Source: Planctomycetota bacterium (GTDB taxonomy: Bacteria; Planctomycetota; SZUA-567; H5-PLA8). Taken from it: 64,000 bases of DNA. The DNA lies in assembly GCA_015075375.1 (NCBI GenBank), contig JABTUM010000001.1, positions 2,289,201 to 2,353,200 of the forward strand, read 5' to 3'. Of the stretch, positions 42,330 to 51,018 are shown in pieces. Position numbers and translations under genes: made by a program. The notes below the pieces were generated by a model. The model saw nothing but the letters and a program-made list of their open reading frames with translations. It was not told the origin of the DNA and did no database searches. The stretch's first letter is position 1. The number at the start of each line of letters is the position of its first letter.

Positions 42330-43334
42330 TCAACCCAGCTTGACGTTCTGCCCCGTCCGCGCGGCGCGGTACAAAGCATCGATCACGCGCATGTTGCGCA
42401 CGCCATCTTCGGGCGGCAAAGGCAAAGGCCCTTGCCCGCGGATCGCCGCCGCAAAGCGTTCGAACTCCAGCGCGTACGTATTCCCGCCGTGGTCCGTCGT
42501 CACCGTCCGAACGTCCGAACCGGTCTGGACTTGGAAGGCTGCGCTCTTCACGTCCGGAAACCACGGGCGCTCGATGCGCAGCTTGCCTTTCGAACCCACC
42601 ACTTCGGCCTGCGTGTCGCCCGAGACGCGGAAATTCACGTGGAACTGAGCCACGATGCCGCGCGGAAAATGAAGCGTCCCCGCGAAGACTTCGTCGACTT
42701 TGCTCTGCGCGCCAAACTCCGCCACCGCCGCCACTTCCAGGGGTTCGGCTTGAGCCATGAAGCGCGAGAAGTTGATGCAGTAGCAGCCCACGTCCATCAA
42801 GGCGCCGCCCGCCAGCGATGCGCTAAGCCGCACGTTGGCCAGATCTTCCATGATGAAGCAGAAAGCCGAACGGATAAAGCGCAACTCGCCGATCGCGCCG
42901 CTTTGGACTTCGCTCAACAGCTTCGCCGATTGCGGATGCAGGCGGTACATGAACGCTTCCATCAGCAACAAACCGGCCTTCTTGCAGCCGTCGGCCATCT
43001 CCTGCGCCTCGCTGGCGTTAGAAGCCAGCGGCTTCTCGCAAAGCGTATGCTTCCCCGCGCGCGCCGCCTTCAGCGTCCACTCCAGATGCATCCCGTTGGG
43101 CAGCACGTTGAAGATCGCCTCGACCTTCGGATCGGCGATCAGCGCTTCGTAGCTTCCGTAAGCGCTTGCGCCTTCGAGACCTACCTCGCGCACGAACGCT
43201 TCGGCCTTGGTCTTGTCCCGGCTCGCCACCGCCACGATCGCGCCCGGATGCGCTGCCTGGACCGCCAACGCGACCTTCCGCGCATGTTTGCCCGTGCTCA
43301 AGATGCCCCAGCCCACCGGCTTGCTCGCCGCCAT
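42330..43334 (-). CDS. Gfo/Idh/MocA-family oxidoreductase (second copy)
   Basis: 334 residues from MAASKPVGWGILSTGKHARKV; AGGAG lies 8 nt before the ATG, so an earlier in-frame start 102 bp upstream is rejected. Dinucleotide-binding start GWGILSTGKHARK, FNVLPNGMHLEWTLKA, catalytic Lys motif HTLCEKPLASNASEAQEM, and MEAFMYRLHPQS followed by GGALMDVGCYCIN in the second domain, which is the glucose-fructose oxidoreductase/dihydrodiol dehydrogenase subgroup pattern. Followed at 40 bp by the MFS transporter, a plausible two-gene unit for uptake and oxidation of a sugar. Confidence 0.9.
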   Translation of the reverse strand: MAASKPVGWGILSTGKHARKVALAVQAAHPGAIVAVASRDKTKAEAFVREVGLEGASAYGSYEALIADPKVEAIFNVLPNGMHLEWTLKAARAGKHTLCEKPLASNASEAQEMADGCKKAGLLLMEAFMYRLHPQSAKLLSEVQSGAIGELRFIRSAFCFIMEDLANVRLSASLAGGALMDVGCYCINFSRFMAQAEPLEVAAVAEFGAQSKVDEVFAGTLHFPRGIVAQFHVNFRVSGDTQAEVVGSKGKLRIERPWFPDVKSAAFQVQTGSDVRTVTTDHGGNTYALEFERFAAAIRGQGPLPLPPEDGVRNMRVIDALYRAARTGQNVKLG

Positions 43335-43622
43335 GATTCGAACTCCTAAAGGTGTTGGAAGCTCCAGGAACCAGTGTACCTCACTCCGAGGCGGCGACCC
43401 AGACCGGTGCGATTTGGCGCCCCGGTGCGGCTTCATTCCCGCAACCTGCCCAAGTGCAACGGCTTAGCTTGTGGAAGAAGCCCACAATGGGGGAAGAATC
43501 GGCACCGCCGCCGATTACGCACTAGTTCACAAATCGTTTATAAGTAACGGTTTATAAATTTGCATCAATGGTCCAAGATGTTCTATAAGGTTCCTGCGTA
43601 AGGCGGGGGAGGAACTCGAACC

Positions 43623-44300
43623 ATGCATCGTTTCATCGTAGTGCTGAGTCTGGGACTGCTGCTGAGCGCGTTTCACGCGCGTGCCGAGATGGCGGCCGAA
43701 GGCACCGAATTTCGGCCCGAGGTCGATGCGCAAGCGTTGAGCGAACTGGAGGCGCGGCTGCAGAAAGAGTACGACGAAGCCGCACGGACCGGACAGCTCA
43801 GCGGAAACCAGGACGGCGGCAAGGTTAGGGGTGAGAAGGGCGACGGGAACAGGATGGCCGAGAAGCTCAAGGAGTTCGACGCCAACGGCGACGGGCAGCT
43901 CAGCGAGAAAGAGAAACAAGGCTTGCGCGTGGCCTTCGCCCAGCGCATTCGCAAAGATCCCGAGCTGCAAGCTAAAGTGCTGGAGAAGTACGACTTAAAC
44001 AAAAACGAAAAGCTCGACGACGACGAACAAGCGGCTATGGAAGGCGAAATGAAGGCCCACGTGGAAGGCATGAAGAAGCTCAACGAGCACCTGCTCAAGC
44101 GCTTCGATGCCGACGGCGACGGGAAACTGAACGAAGCCGAACGCGCCCAGGCCGAAGCGGGACGGAAGCAGTTCGAGGGCCGCATGCGCGAAGCGGCGCT
44201 GAAGCGCTACGACGCGGACGGCGACGGGAAGCTGAGCGCCGCCGAAGAAGCCAAAGCGCGCGAAGATTGGCAACAGCGCCGCCGCCAAGGCAACAAGTAA
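43623..44300 (+). CDS. Secreted EF-hand calcium-binding protein
   Basis: 225 residues with signal peptide MHRFIVVLSLGLLLSAFHARA. Four EF-hand loops at D86-E97 (DANGDGQLSEKE), D124-E135 (DLNKNEKLDDDE), D162-E173 (DADGDGKLNEAE) and D197-E208 (DADGDGKLSAAE). The second loop has Asn/Lys at inner ligand positions and may be weak. Long charged helices join the loops. Exported to the periplasm. First gene of a cluster with a redoxin (19 bp downstream) and a cytochrome c/PHM protein that also has EF-hands. GAGG lies 10 nt before the ATG. Confidence 0.88.
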   Translation: MHRFIVVLSLGLLLSAFHARAEMAAEGTEFRPEVDAQALSELEARLQKEYDEAARTGQLSGNQDGGKVRGEKGDGNRMAEKLKEFDANGDGQLSEKEKQGLRVAFAQRIRKDPELQAKVLEKYDLNKNEKLDDDEQAAMEGEMKAHVEGMKKLNEHLLKRFDADGDGKLNEAERAQAEAGRKQFEGRMREAALKRYDADGDGKLSAAEEAKAREDWQQRRRQGNK

Positions 44301-44319
44301 CCCTCGCTGCGATAAGACC

Positions 44320-44910
44320 ATGCGCAACTTCACCTGCTTGCTTGGGCTGATGCTCTGTGCCGCCGCAGGCGCCTCCGACGCCGGCCCCGCGTACACCGAT
44401 CTCGCCGGCCGCGAACAGCGCCCGCTCGCGTGCGCCGAACACAAAGCCACCGTGCTCGTCTTCATCGCGCTCGACTGCCCCATCGCCAATCGCTTCGCGC
44501 CCGAACTGAATCGGATAACCGAAGCGTATGCCGCGCGCGGAGTTGCGGTCTTTCTCGTGCACGCCGATCCGGACGTCTCCGCGGAAGCCGCGAAGCAGCA
44601 CGCCGCCGAATTCAAGCTCGCCGCCCCGGTGCTCCTCGATCCAGAACAGAAACTCGCCCAACACGTCGGCGCGACGGTGACGCCGGAGGCTGCGGTGTTG
44701 GATGCCACGGGCGCGCGCCGCTACCGCGGGCGGATCGACGACACCTATGAGAGCTTCGGCGACAAGCCGCGCAAAGAGCCGACGCGCCGGGACTTGCGCG
44801 AAGCGCTCGATGCGGTGCTGGCCGGCCAGGCGGTCAAGCACTCCGAGACCAAAGCCATCGGCTGCTTCCTGCCCAAACTCAAGCCGCCCGCCGAGGAGCA
44901 GCGCCCATGA
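44320..44910 (+). CDS. Secreted redoxin (AhpC/TSA-like thioredoxin fold)
   Basis: 196 residues. Signal peptide MRNFTCLLGLMLCAAAGASDA, then a thioredoxin fold: TVLVFIALDCPIANRFAPEL with single Cys C53 in the CPIAN motif (no CxxC), VAVFLVHADPDVS, and VTPEAAVLDATGARRYRGRIDD. A second conserved Cys, C182 in KAIGCFLP, may resolve C53. This form regularly accompanies copper-monooxygenase-like proteins. The stop codon overlaps the ATG of the next gene (ATGA), so the two are translationally coupled. It probably maintains thiols or copper redox state in the periplasm. Confidence 0.87.
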   Translation: MRNFTCLLGLMLCAAAGASDAGPAYTDLAGREQRPLACAEHKATVLVFIALDCPIANRFAPELNRITEAYAARGVAVFLVHADPDVSAEAAKQHAAEFKLAAPVLLDPEQKLAQHVGATVTPEAAVLDATGARRYRGRIDDTYESFGDKPRKEPTRRDLREALDAVLAGQAVKHSETKAIGCFLPKLKPPAEEQRP

Positions 44911-46502
44911 CGCGCGTGCTGGTTCTAACCGCTTGCTTGATGCTGACTTGCGCAGCGTTGCACGCGGCGACGCCCGAAGCGGCGTACACTCCGCGCCCGA
45001 AGGACACGCTCACCTACACGAAAGACATCGCGCCGATCATGAATCAGCAATGCGTAAGCTGCCACCGTCCAGGCGAAGTCGCCCCGTTTCCGCTGCAGAC
45101 GTATAAGGAAGTGGCCAAACGAGATGTACAGATCGCCATGGTCGCCGAAACACGCCTGATGCCGCCGTGGAAGCCCGTGGAAGGACACGGCCAGTTCCAC
45201 GACGAACGCCGCCTCAGCGCCGACGAAATCGGGATGCTCCAGCAGTGGGTCGACGAAGGCTCTAAGGAAGGCGATCCCAAAGACTTGCCGCCCGCGCCGA
45301 AGTTCACCGACGGCTGGCACTTGGGTGAGCCGGACCTGATCGTCGAGATGCCCGAGTGCTACACGGTCCCCGCCGAAGGGCGCGATATCTATCGCTGCTT
45401 CGTGGTGCCGTTGAACCTAAAGGAAGAGCGGTTTGTTAAAGCCGTCGAGTTTCGCCCCGGGAATCGCTCGGTCGTACACCACGCGATTCTGTACCTCGAC
45501 GATTCCGGCTGGGCGCGTAAGCGCGACGAAATGGACCCGCTCCCGGGCTACTCCAGCCTTGGCGGTCCCGGCGTGATTCCCAGCGGCGGCTTGGGCGGAT
45601 GGACGCCCGGCGCGACGCCCTACCCGTTCCCCGAAGGCGTTTCCAAAAGCCTTAAACCCAGCACCGATGTAGTGATGCAGCTTCATCTGCATCCCACCGG
45701 AAAGCCCGAGACCGAACGCTCCAAGCTGGGCCTCTACTTCGCCAAAGAAAAGCCCACACGCACCATGGCCGCGCTGACACTCGTCTCGCGCCGCCTCGTA
45801 ATCCCCGCCGGCGAAAAAGCTTACCTCGCCGCCGCGCGCGCCACCGTGCCCGTGGACGTCGAAGCCGTCGGCATCATTCCGCACGCGCATCTGCTCGCCA
45901 AAGACATCCGCGCCACCGCCTTCCTGCCCGACGGCTCGCAGCTACCGCTGCTCTGGATCGACGACTGGGACTTCAACTGGCAAGGTTCGTACCGCTACCG
46001 CGCCCCGGTTAAGTTGCCCAAGGGCACGGAGATCGAAGCGCGCTTCGTCTTCGACAACAGCGCCGAGAACCGCAACAACCCCAGCCATCCGCCCAAGCGC
46101 GTGACTTGGGGCGAGCAAACCACCGACGAAATGGCGCTCTTGTGGGTGCAGGTGCTCCCCGTTCAGGAGAGCGACGCGGCGGCGCTGCTGCGTTCGCCGG
46201 CGAACAAGTTCCTCGGCGCCTTTGCCGGCGGCGAAACCACGGCCACCGGCGCAAAGCCAGGCTCGGGCGCGGTTTCCTTCGCCGATAACGTCGTCAAACG
46301 CTTCGACGCCAACAGCGACGGGAAGCTCGACGCCGGCGAAGAAGCCAAGCTGGTCGAGACCTTCGACAAGCTGGTGGCGAAGGCCGGCCCGCGCATGAAA
46401 GACTTCCTGAAGCAGTACGACAACGACGGCGATGGCAAACTCAGCGACGCCGAGCGCGAATCGATCCGCAAACGCGTGGCTCAGGCCGCGTCCAAACCGT
46501 AA
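44907..46502 (+). CDS. Cytochrome c / copper type II (PHM-like) monooxygenase with EF-hands
   Basis: 531 residues. Signal peptide MTRVLVLTACLMLTCAALHA. A heme c site C49-VS-C52-H53 (QQCVSCHRPGEVAPF) is followed by a two-lobed PHM-like region: H191-H192 in RSVVHHAILYLD, H260-L-H262 in QLHLHPTG, H326-A-H328 in IIPHAHLLAKDI and M409 in TTDEMALLW, a set resembling the two copper sites of peptidylglycine monooxygenase. Two EF-hands end the protein (D467-E478 and D505-E516). Its ATG overlaps the redoxin stop. A periplasmic oxidase or monooxygenase with electrons entering through heme c is the natural reading; the substrate is unknown. Confidence 0.85.
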   Translation: MTRVLVLTACLMLTCAALHAATPEAAYTPRPKDTLTYTKDIAPIMNQQCVSCHRPGEVAPFPLQTYKEVAKRDVQIAMVAETRLMPPWKPVEGHGQFHDERRLSADEIGMLQQWVDEGSKEGDPKDLPPAPKFTDGWHLGEPDLIVEMPECYTVPAEGRDIYRCFVVPLNLKEERFVKAVEFRPGNRSVVHHAILYLDDSGWARKRDEMDPLPGYSSLGGPGVIPSGGLGGWTPGATPYPFPEGVSKSLKPSTDVVMQLHLHPTGKPETERSKLGLYFAKEKPTRTMAALTLVSRRLVIPAGEKAYLAAARATVPVDVEAVGIIPHAHLLAKDIRATAFLPDGSQLPLLWIDDWDFNWQGSYRYRAPVKLPKGTEIEARFVFDNSAENRNNPSHPPKRVTWGEQTTDEMALLWVQVLPVQESDAAALLRSPANKFLGAFAGGETTATGAKPGSGAVSFADNVVKRFDANSDGKLDAGEEAKLVETFDKLVAKAGPRMKDFLKQYDNDGDGKLSDAERESIRKRVAQAASKP

Positions 46503-46577
46503 CTCGTTTCCATTGTTTGCTTTGCTCATGCATGAATAGAGGGCGCCGCCCGCCCGAAACCGCGCTATATTAAAGGC

Positions 46578-48131
46578 ATGTCCACGCGCCCCAATCTGCT
46601 CCTGATCACCACCGACCAGCAGCGCTGGGATACGCTAAGTCTTTACGGCCAGCCCGGCTACCGCACGCCGGTGCTGGACCGCTTGGCCGCTAACGGGCGC
46701 TGCTTCGACCGCGCGTACTGTCCTTCGCCGATCTGCACGCCCAGCCGCGTGGCGATGCTGACCGGGCAGTATCCTTCGCGCAACGGCGCGCACACCATCG
46801 GCGTAACGCCCGCGTTTCGCGATCCCACGCTGCCGCAACTCCTTTCCGCGCATGGTTATGCTTCGGCCATGATCGGCAAGACGCACTTCGCTTCGCGCGG
46901 CATCGAAGCCAAGCACACCGCCGGGCGCTACGCGCCCGATCCCGCACAAGCCGATCCGCCCGATGCGTTCTGGCACAGCTACGACGGACCGTATCTGGGC
47001 TTCGATTTCGTCCGCGTCGGCTGGGGCCATACGAACGAGCGGATTCCCGGCGAGCACTACCGCGCGTGGTTGCAGCGGCAAGGCGTGAACTTCGACCGGG
47101 TGCATCGCGTGCATCCTATGGAGCCGCACCGCAAACTCCCTGGCGGAGAAGACGTTATCGAAACGGGCCTGTGGTCCAACCTGCCCGAGCGCTACCACAA
47201 GACGGCGTGGATCACGGAAGAGACGATCGGCTTCGCCGAGCGCCAGCAGGTCGCGGGCAAGCCGTGGTTCTGCTGGACGAGCTTCGAAGATCCGCATTTC
47301 CCGTTCGTCTGCCCCGATCCGTATTTCAGCGCAGTGGACATGAGCGCCGTCCGGCTGCATCGGCATACGCCGGGCGAGTTCGACGACCGGCCGCCCTTCT
47401 ATAAGCGCTACTACGAGACCGGCCAGTGGCACGACGGCGCGCGCGATTTCTTCGACGGCATCTCGGTGCCGGCCTGCCGTCGAAATCAATGGGTCGAAGC
47501 CCGCAGCGACACGCAGGCGTACATCGGCATGTGCAACATGCTGGACGTGTACGTGGGGCGCATCGTCGAACGGCTCGAGCGGATCGGCGCTCTCGAGAAT
47601 ACGCTGCTGATCTTCACCTCGGATCACGGCGAGTACCTCGGCCACCACGGGTTCTGGGGCAAGGGCCTGCCGGCGTACGAGGACGTGCACCGCGTGCCGT
47701 GCGTGGCGCACTGGCCGGCGGGCATGGCTAACGCACCCAAGGGCCGCACGGAGGCGCTTTTCAGCCTCGTCGATATCCCGCAGACCTTCCTCGACGCCGC
47801 CGGCGTGCCTGCGGCCGTGGGGATGCAGGGCGTTTCGCAGCTTCCGGTGCTGCGCGGCGAAAGCTCTGGCGCGCGGGACTGGGCGCTGATCGAGAACCAC
47901 GCTACGCCGCGCGTGTACCAGCAATCGTTCGTGACCCGCACGCACAAGCTGGTTGTGTACCGCGATGCGGAGTACGGCGAACTGTACGACCTGAGCGCCG
48001 ATCCGGAGCAGACGGCCAACCTCTGGTCCCGCGCCGAGCACGCGGCGCTGCGCGAGCAGCTGCTGCGGCGCTTCCTGCAGGCCAACATGGCCAAAGACGG
48101 GATCCAACCCAAACGCCTGTACGGCGCCTAA
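46578..48131 (+). CDS. Sulfatase (arylsulfatase/heparan-sulfatase-like, formylglycine type)
   Basis: 517 residues. N-terminal NLLLITTDQQRWDTL (metal-binding DQ), the classic signature C53-TPSR57 in SPICTPSRVAMLTGQYPSR, whose Cys53 is the formylglycine site, MIGKTHFAS with catalytic Lys near 97, and FTSDHGEYLGHHGFWGKG near 345. The C-terminal subdomain ends ELYDLSADPEQTANLW. No convincing signal peptide. It shares little beyond family motifs with sulfatase 1, so the two likely differ in substrate. Stands alone upstream of the hsp20-lon pair. Confidence 0.93.
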   Translation: MSTRPNLLLITTDQQRWDTLSLYGQPGYRTPVLDRLAANGRCFDRAYCPSPICTPSRVAMLTGQYPSRNGAHTIGVTPAFRDPTLPQLLSAHGYASAMIGKTHFASRGIEAKHTAGRYAPDPAQADPPDAFWHSYDGPYLGFDFVRVGWGHTNERIPGEHYRAWLQRQGVNFDRVHRVHPMEPHRKLPGGEDVIETGLWSNLPERYHKTAWITEETIGFAERQQVAGKPWFCWTSFEDPHFPFVCPDPYFSAVDMSAVRLHRHTPGEFDDRPPFYKRYYETGQWHDGARDFFDGISVPACRRNQWVEARSDTQAYIGMCNMLDVYVGRIVERLERIGALENTLLIFTSDHGEYLGHHGFWGKGLPAYEDVHRVPCVAHWPAGMANAPKGRTEALFSLVDIPQTFLDAAGVPAAVGMQGVSQLPVLRGESSGARDWALIENHATPRVYQQSFVTRTHKLVVYRDAEYGELYDLSADPEQTANLWSRAEHAALREQLLRRFLQANMAKDGIQPKRLYGA

Positions 48132-48194
48132 CTCGCTCTGGCAAGTCCAACGGGATTAACGATACTGGAAAGCGTAAGGCCGAGGGACCGACAC

Positions 48195-48563
48195 ATGGCC
48201 GACACGGGCGAAACGAAGAGCGGGCGCTTCTTGCCGCCGTTGCGCGAAAGCTTCCAGCGCGCGGCATGGGTGCCCAGCGCCGATCTGTACCGGACGGCGG
48301 ACGGCTGGCTGGTGAAGTTCGACCTGGCCGGCGTGCGCGAACAGGATCTGCAACTCAGCTTCGAAGGGCGCAAGCTGACGGTCAGCGGCTGCCGGCGCGA
48401 TCTGGTGGCGGAGCGCGGCGTGCAGCACATCCAGATGGAGATTTCGTACAGCCGCTTCGAGCGCTCGGTGGAATTCCCCGAGCCGGTGCGCGGCGCGAAA
48501 TGCGAACTGCAACACGACGCGGGCATGTTGCTGGTCTGGATCCGCTCGGAGGGCCGACGTTGA
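48195..48563 (+). CDS. Small heat-shock protein, Hsp20/alpha-crystallin
   Basis: 122 residues. Alpha-crystallin domain from about residue 26: WVPSADLYRTADGWLVKFDLAGVRE, QLSFEGRKLTVSGCRRD (first A/G..L.V.G strands), FERSVEFPEPVRGAKCELQHDAGMLLVWI. The usual A.L.NGVL.I ending is altered to CELQHDAGMLLVWI and the C-terminal IxI tail is missing, so oligomer form may differ. ATP-independent holdase. The last bases overlap the TTG start of lon (TTGA), linking holdase and protease translation, a sensible protein-quality pair. Confidence 0.88.
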   Translation: MADTGETKSGRFLPPLRESFQRAAWVPSADLYRTADGWLVKFDLAGVREQDLQLSFEGRKLTVSGCRRDLVAERGVQHIQMEISYSRFERSVEFPEPVRGAKCELQHDAGMLLVWIRSEGRR

Positions 48564-51007
48564 GCAAGACGACTCGCCGCATCCTGAAGCCCGCACCCGC
48601 GCCCGCGCCGGTCGTCGCAAGCGTCGGCCTGCTTCCCCTGTTGCCGGTGAAGAACACGGTCCTGTTTCCCCACATGGTCCTGCCCTTCACGGTGGGCCGC
48701 TCGATCTCCATCGAAGCCGTGAAAGCCGCCGCGAACACGGAAGAGAAGACGCTGGTGGTCGTCGCGCAGCGCGACGATACAGTCGAGAAGCCGAAGCTCG
48801 AGCAGCTTTACGCCGTCGGCACGAAAGCCGTCATCAAGCGCATGGAGCAGGGCTCGGATCAGGTTGAACTGCTCCTGCACGGTTTGGAGCGCGTAAAGCT
48901 GGAGGCGCTTGAGCAGACCGAGCCGTACCTGATCGTGCGCACCACCACGCTCCCGATGCCCCTGGACGACGGCCCTGAAGTCGAAGCGCTGTACCGTTCG
49001 GTGCTGGAGCAGGCGCAGCGCGCGCTGCAGATCGTCCAGCCGCAAGCGACATCCCAGGTCGCCGCGATGTTCGAGAAAGACCGCGACCCGCTGGGCCTGG
49101 CGTATTTCGTGGCTTCGATGATCAGCCTCGATTTGCCCAAGCAACAGACGCTGCTGGAGACGGCCACGCGCCTGGATGCGTTGCAGCAGGTGCACGGCTA
49201 CCTGAGCCACGAGCTGCAAGTGCTGGAGGTGCGCCAGAAGATCGCCCAGAAGGCGGCGAACGAGATGAGCGAGGAGCAGCGCAAGTTCATGCTGCGCCAG
49301 CAGCTTCGCGCCATTCAAGACGAATTGGGCGAAAAGAGCGCCGAAGAATCGGATGCCGATGCCCTGAAGCAACGTTTGGCCGAAGCCGACCTTCCCGACG
49401 AGGTGCGCGCGGAGACCGACCGGGAACTGAAGCGGCTCGCGCGGCTGCCGGCCGCCGCGCCCGACTACCAGCTCGCCCGCGCCTACCTCGAATTGATCCT
49501 CGAACTGCCCTGGAAAAAGGCCACCACCGACGCCATCGATCTGCGTAAGGCGCGGCGGATCCTGGACGAGGATCATTTCGGCCTGCAGGACGTAAAGGAC
49601 CGCATCCTCGAATTCCTGGCGGTGATGAAGCTGAATCCGAAATCGCACGCGCCGATCCTGTGCTTCGTAGGACCTCCCGGCGTGGGCAAGACCTCGCTGG
49701 GCCAGTCGATCGCGCGGGCGATCGGGCGGACGTTCGAGCGCCTGAGCCTGGGCGGCATGCACGACGAAGCCGAACTGCGCGGGCACCGGCGCACGTACAT
49801 CGGCGCGATGCCCGGCCGGATCATTCAATCCGTGCGCCGGGCGAAGGTACGCAACCCGTTGCTGATGCTCGACGAGATCGACAAGCTGGGACGCGATTTC
49901 CGAGGCGATCCCAGCAGCGCGCTGCTGGAGATTCTCGACCCGGCCCAGAACGGAACATTCCGCGACAACTACCTCGACTTGCCGTTCGATCTGTCCAAGG
50001 TCTTCTTCATCGCCACGGCGAATACGCTGGATACGATCCCGCGCCCGTTGCTGGACCGCATGGAGTTGCTGCGCCTTTCGGGCTATGCGCCCGACGAAAA
50101 GCGGGCCATCGCCAGGCGCTACCTCGTTCCGCGGCGCGTGAAGGAGGCCGGGCTGACGAGTTCGCAAATGCAGCTCCCCGACGAGACGCTGGAACGGATC
50201 ATCGACCGCTACACGCGTGAAGCGGGCGTGCGCGAACTGGAGCGCCAGATCGGACGCTTGGCGCGCAAGTCCGCGCGCCGCATCGCGGAAGGCAAGACCA
50301 AGCGCATGATCGTGAAGCCGGACGATCTGCCCAAACTCCTGGGCGCCGAACGCTATCTGCCCGAACAGGCGCGCGTCGCGCAGCCGCCGGGCATCGTCGC
50401 CGGGTTGGCCTGGACCGAGACGGGGGGCGAAGTCCTGTACATCGAAGCGCTGCCGCTGCCCGAGAGCAAAGAATTGAAGCTGACGGGATCGCTGGGCGAC
50501 GTGATGCGCGAGTCGGCGGTGGCGGCGTTGAGCTGGGTGCAGGCGCACGCGAAGGCCGCGGGGATCGACGCCGAACGGCTCAAGATGCCGGGGCTGCACA
50601 TTCACGTGCCGGCCGGCGCGGTGCCGAAAGACGGGCCTTCGGCCGGCGTGGCGATGGCCACCGCGATCGCATCGGCGTTGAGCGGCCGGACCGTCACGCG
50701 CGGCGTCGCGATGACCGGCGAGATCGCGTTGAGCGGACTGGTGCTGCCCATCGGCGGACTCAAAGAGAAGGTACTGGCCGCGCACCGCGCGGGGCTGCAG
50801 CGCGTGATTCTGCCGAAGGGGAACGAACAGGATCTGCGCGAAGTTCCGGCCAACGTACGCAAGGCGCTGAAGTTCACGCTGGCCACGACAATCGAAGATG
50901 TCCTGCGCGTGGCGCTGCCCAAACAAGCCGCGGCGAAAGATTCGTCCGGAGCCAAACTTCCGGTCAAGAAGCCGGCCGACCGAGCCGCCGCGCGCGCGCG
51001 AAGCTAA
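48560..51007 (+). CDS. lon: ATP-dependent Lon protease
   Basis: 815 residues, starting at TTG with GGAGG 7 nt upstream and overlapping the hsp20 stop. N-terminal substrate-binding LAN domain (LLPLLPVKNTVLFPHMVLPF), AAA domain with Walker A VGPPGVGKTSLGQSIA near 370 and Walker B LLMLDEIDKLG, and C-terminal protease domain with catalytic Ser694 in KDGPSAGVAMAT and Lys737 in GGLKEKVLAAHRAG (spacing 43 as in E. coli S679/K722). The Lys-rich tail is short. Degrades damaged and regulatory proteins in the cytoplasm. A start before the overlap is ruled out by the hsp20 coding sequence. Confidence 0.96.
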   Translation: MSKTTRRILKPAPAPAPVVASVGLLPLLPVKNTVLFPHMVLPFTVGRSISIEAVKAAANTEEKTLVVVAQRDDTVEKPKLEQLYAVGTKAVIKRMEQGSDQVELLLHGLERVKLEALEQTEPYLIVRTTTLPMPLDDGPEVEALYRSVLEQAQRALQIVQPQATSQVAAMFEKDRDPLGLAYFVASMISLDLPKQQTLLETATRLDALQQVHGYLSHELQVLEVRQKIAQKAANEMSEEQRKFMLRQQLRAIQDELGEKSAEESDADALKQRLAEADLPDEVRAETDRELKRLARLPAAAPDYQLARAYLELILELPWKKATTDAIDLRKARRILDEDHFGLQDVKDRILEFLAVMKLNPKSHAPILCFVGPPGVGKTSLGQSIARAIGRTFERLSLGGMHDEAELRGHRRTYIGAMPGRIIQSVRRAKVRNPLLMLDEIDKLGRDFRGDPSSALLEILDPAQNGTFRDNYLDLPFDLSKVFFIATANTLDTIPRPLLDRMELLRLSGYAPDEKRAIARRYLVPRRVKEAGLTSSQMQLPDETLERIIDRYTREAGVRELERQIGRLARKSARRIAEGKTKRMIVKPDDLPKLLGAERYLPEQARVAQPPGIVAGLAWTETGGEVLYIEALPLPESKELKLTGSLGDVMRESAVAALSWVQAHAKAAGIDAERLKMPGLHIHVPAGAVPKDGPSAGVAMATAIASALSGRTVTRGVAMTGEIALSGLVLPIGGLKEKVLAAHRAGLQRVILPKGNEQDLREVPANVRKALKFTLATTIEDVLRVALPKQAAAKDSSGAKLPVKKPADRAAARARS

Positions 51008-51018
51008 ACAAAGCGCTT

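Noticed and set aside
43526-43557. TTCACA plus repeated GTTTATAA before the EF-hand gene as a promoter
   Set aside because: Spacing between the hexamers is wrong for sigma-70 in every pairing tried; left as AT-rich leader.
48128-50926. A 932-codon minus-strand frame across hsp20 and lon
   Set aside because: Antisense shadow of lon and hsp20, which are unmistakable on the plus strand.
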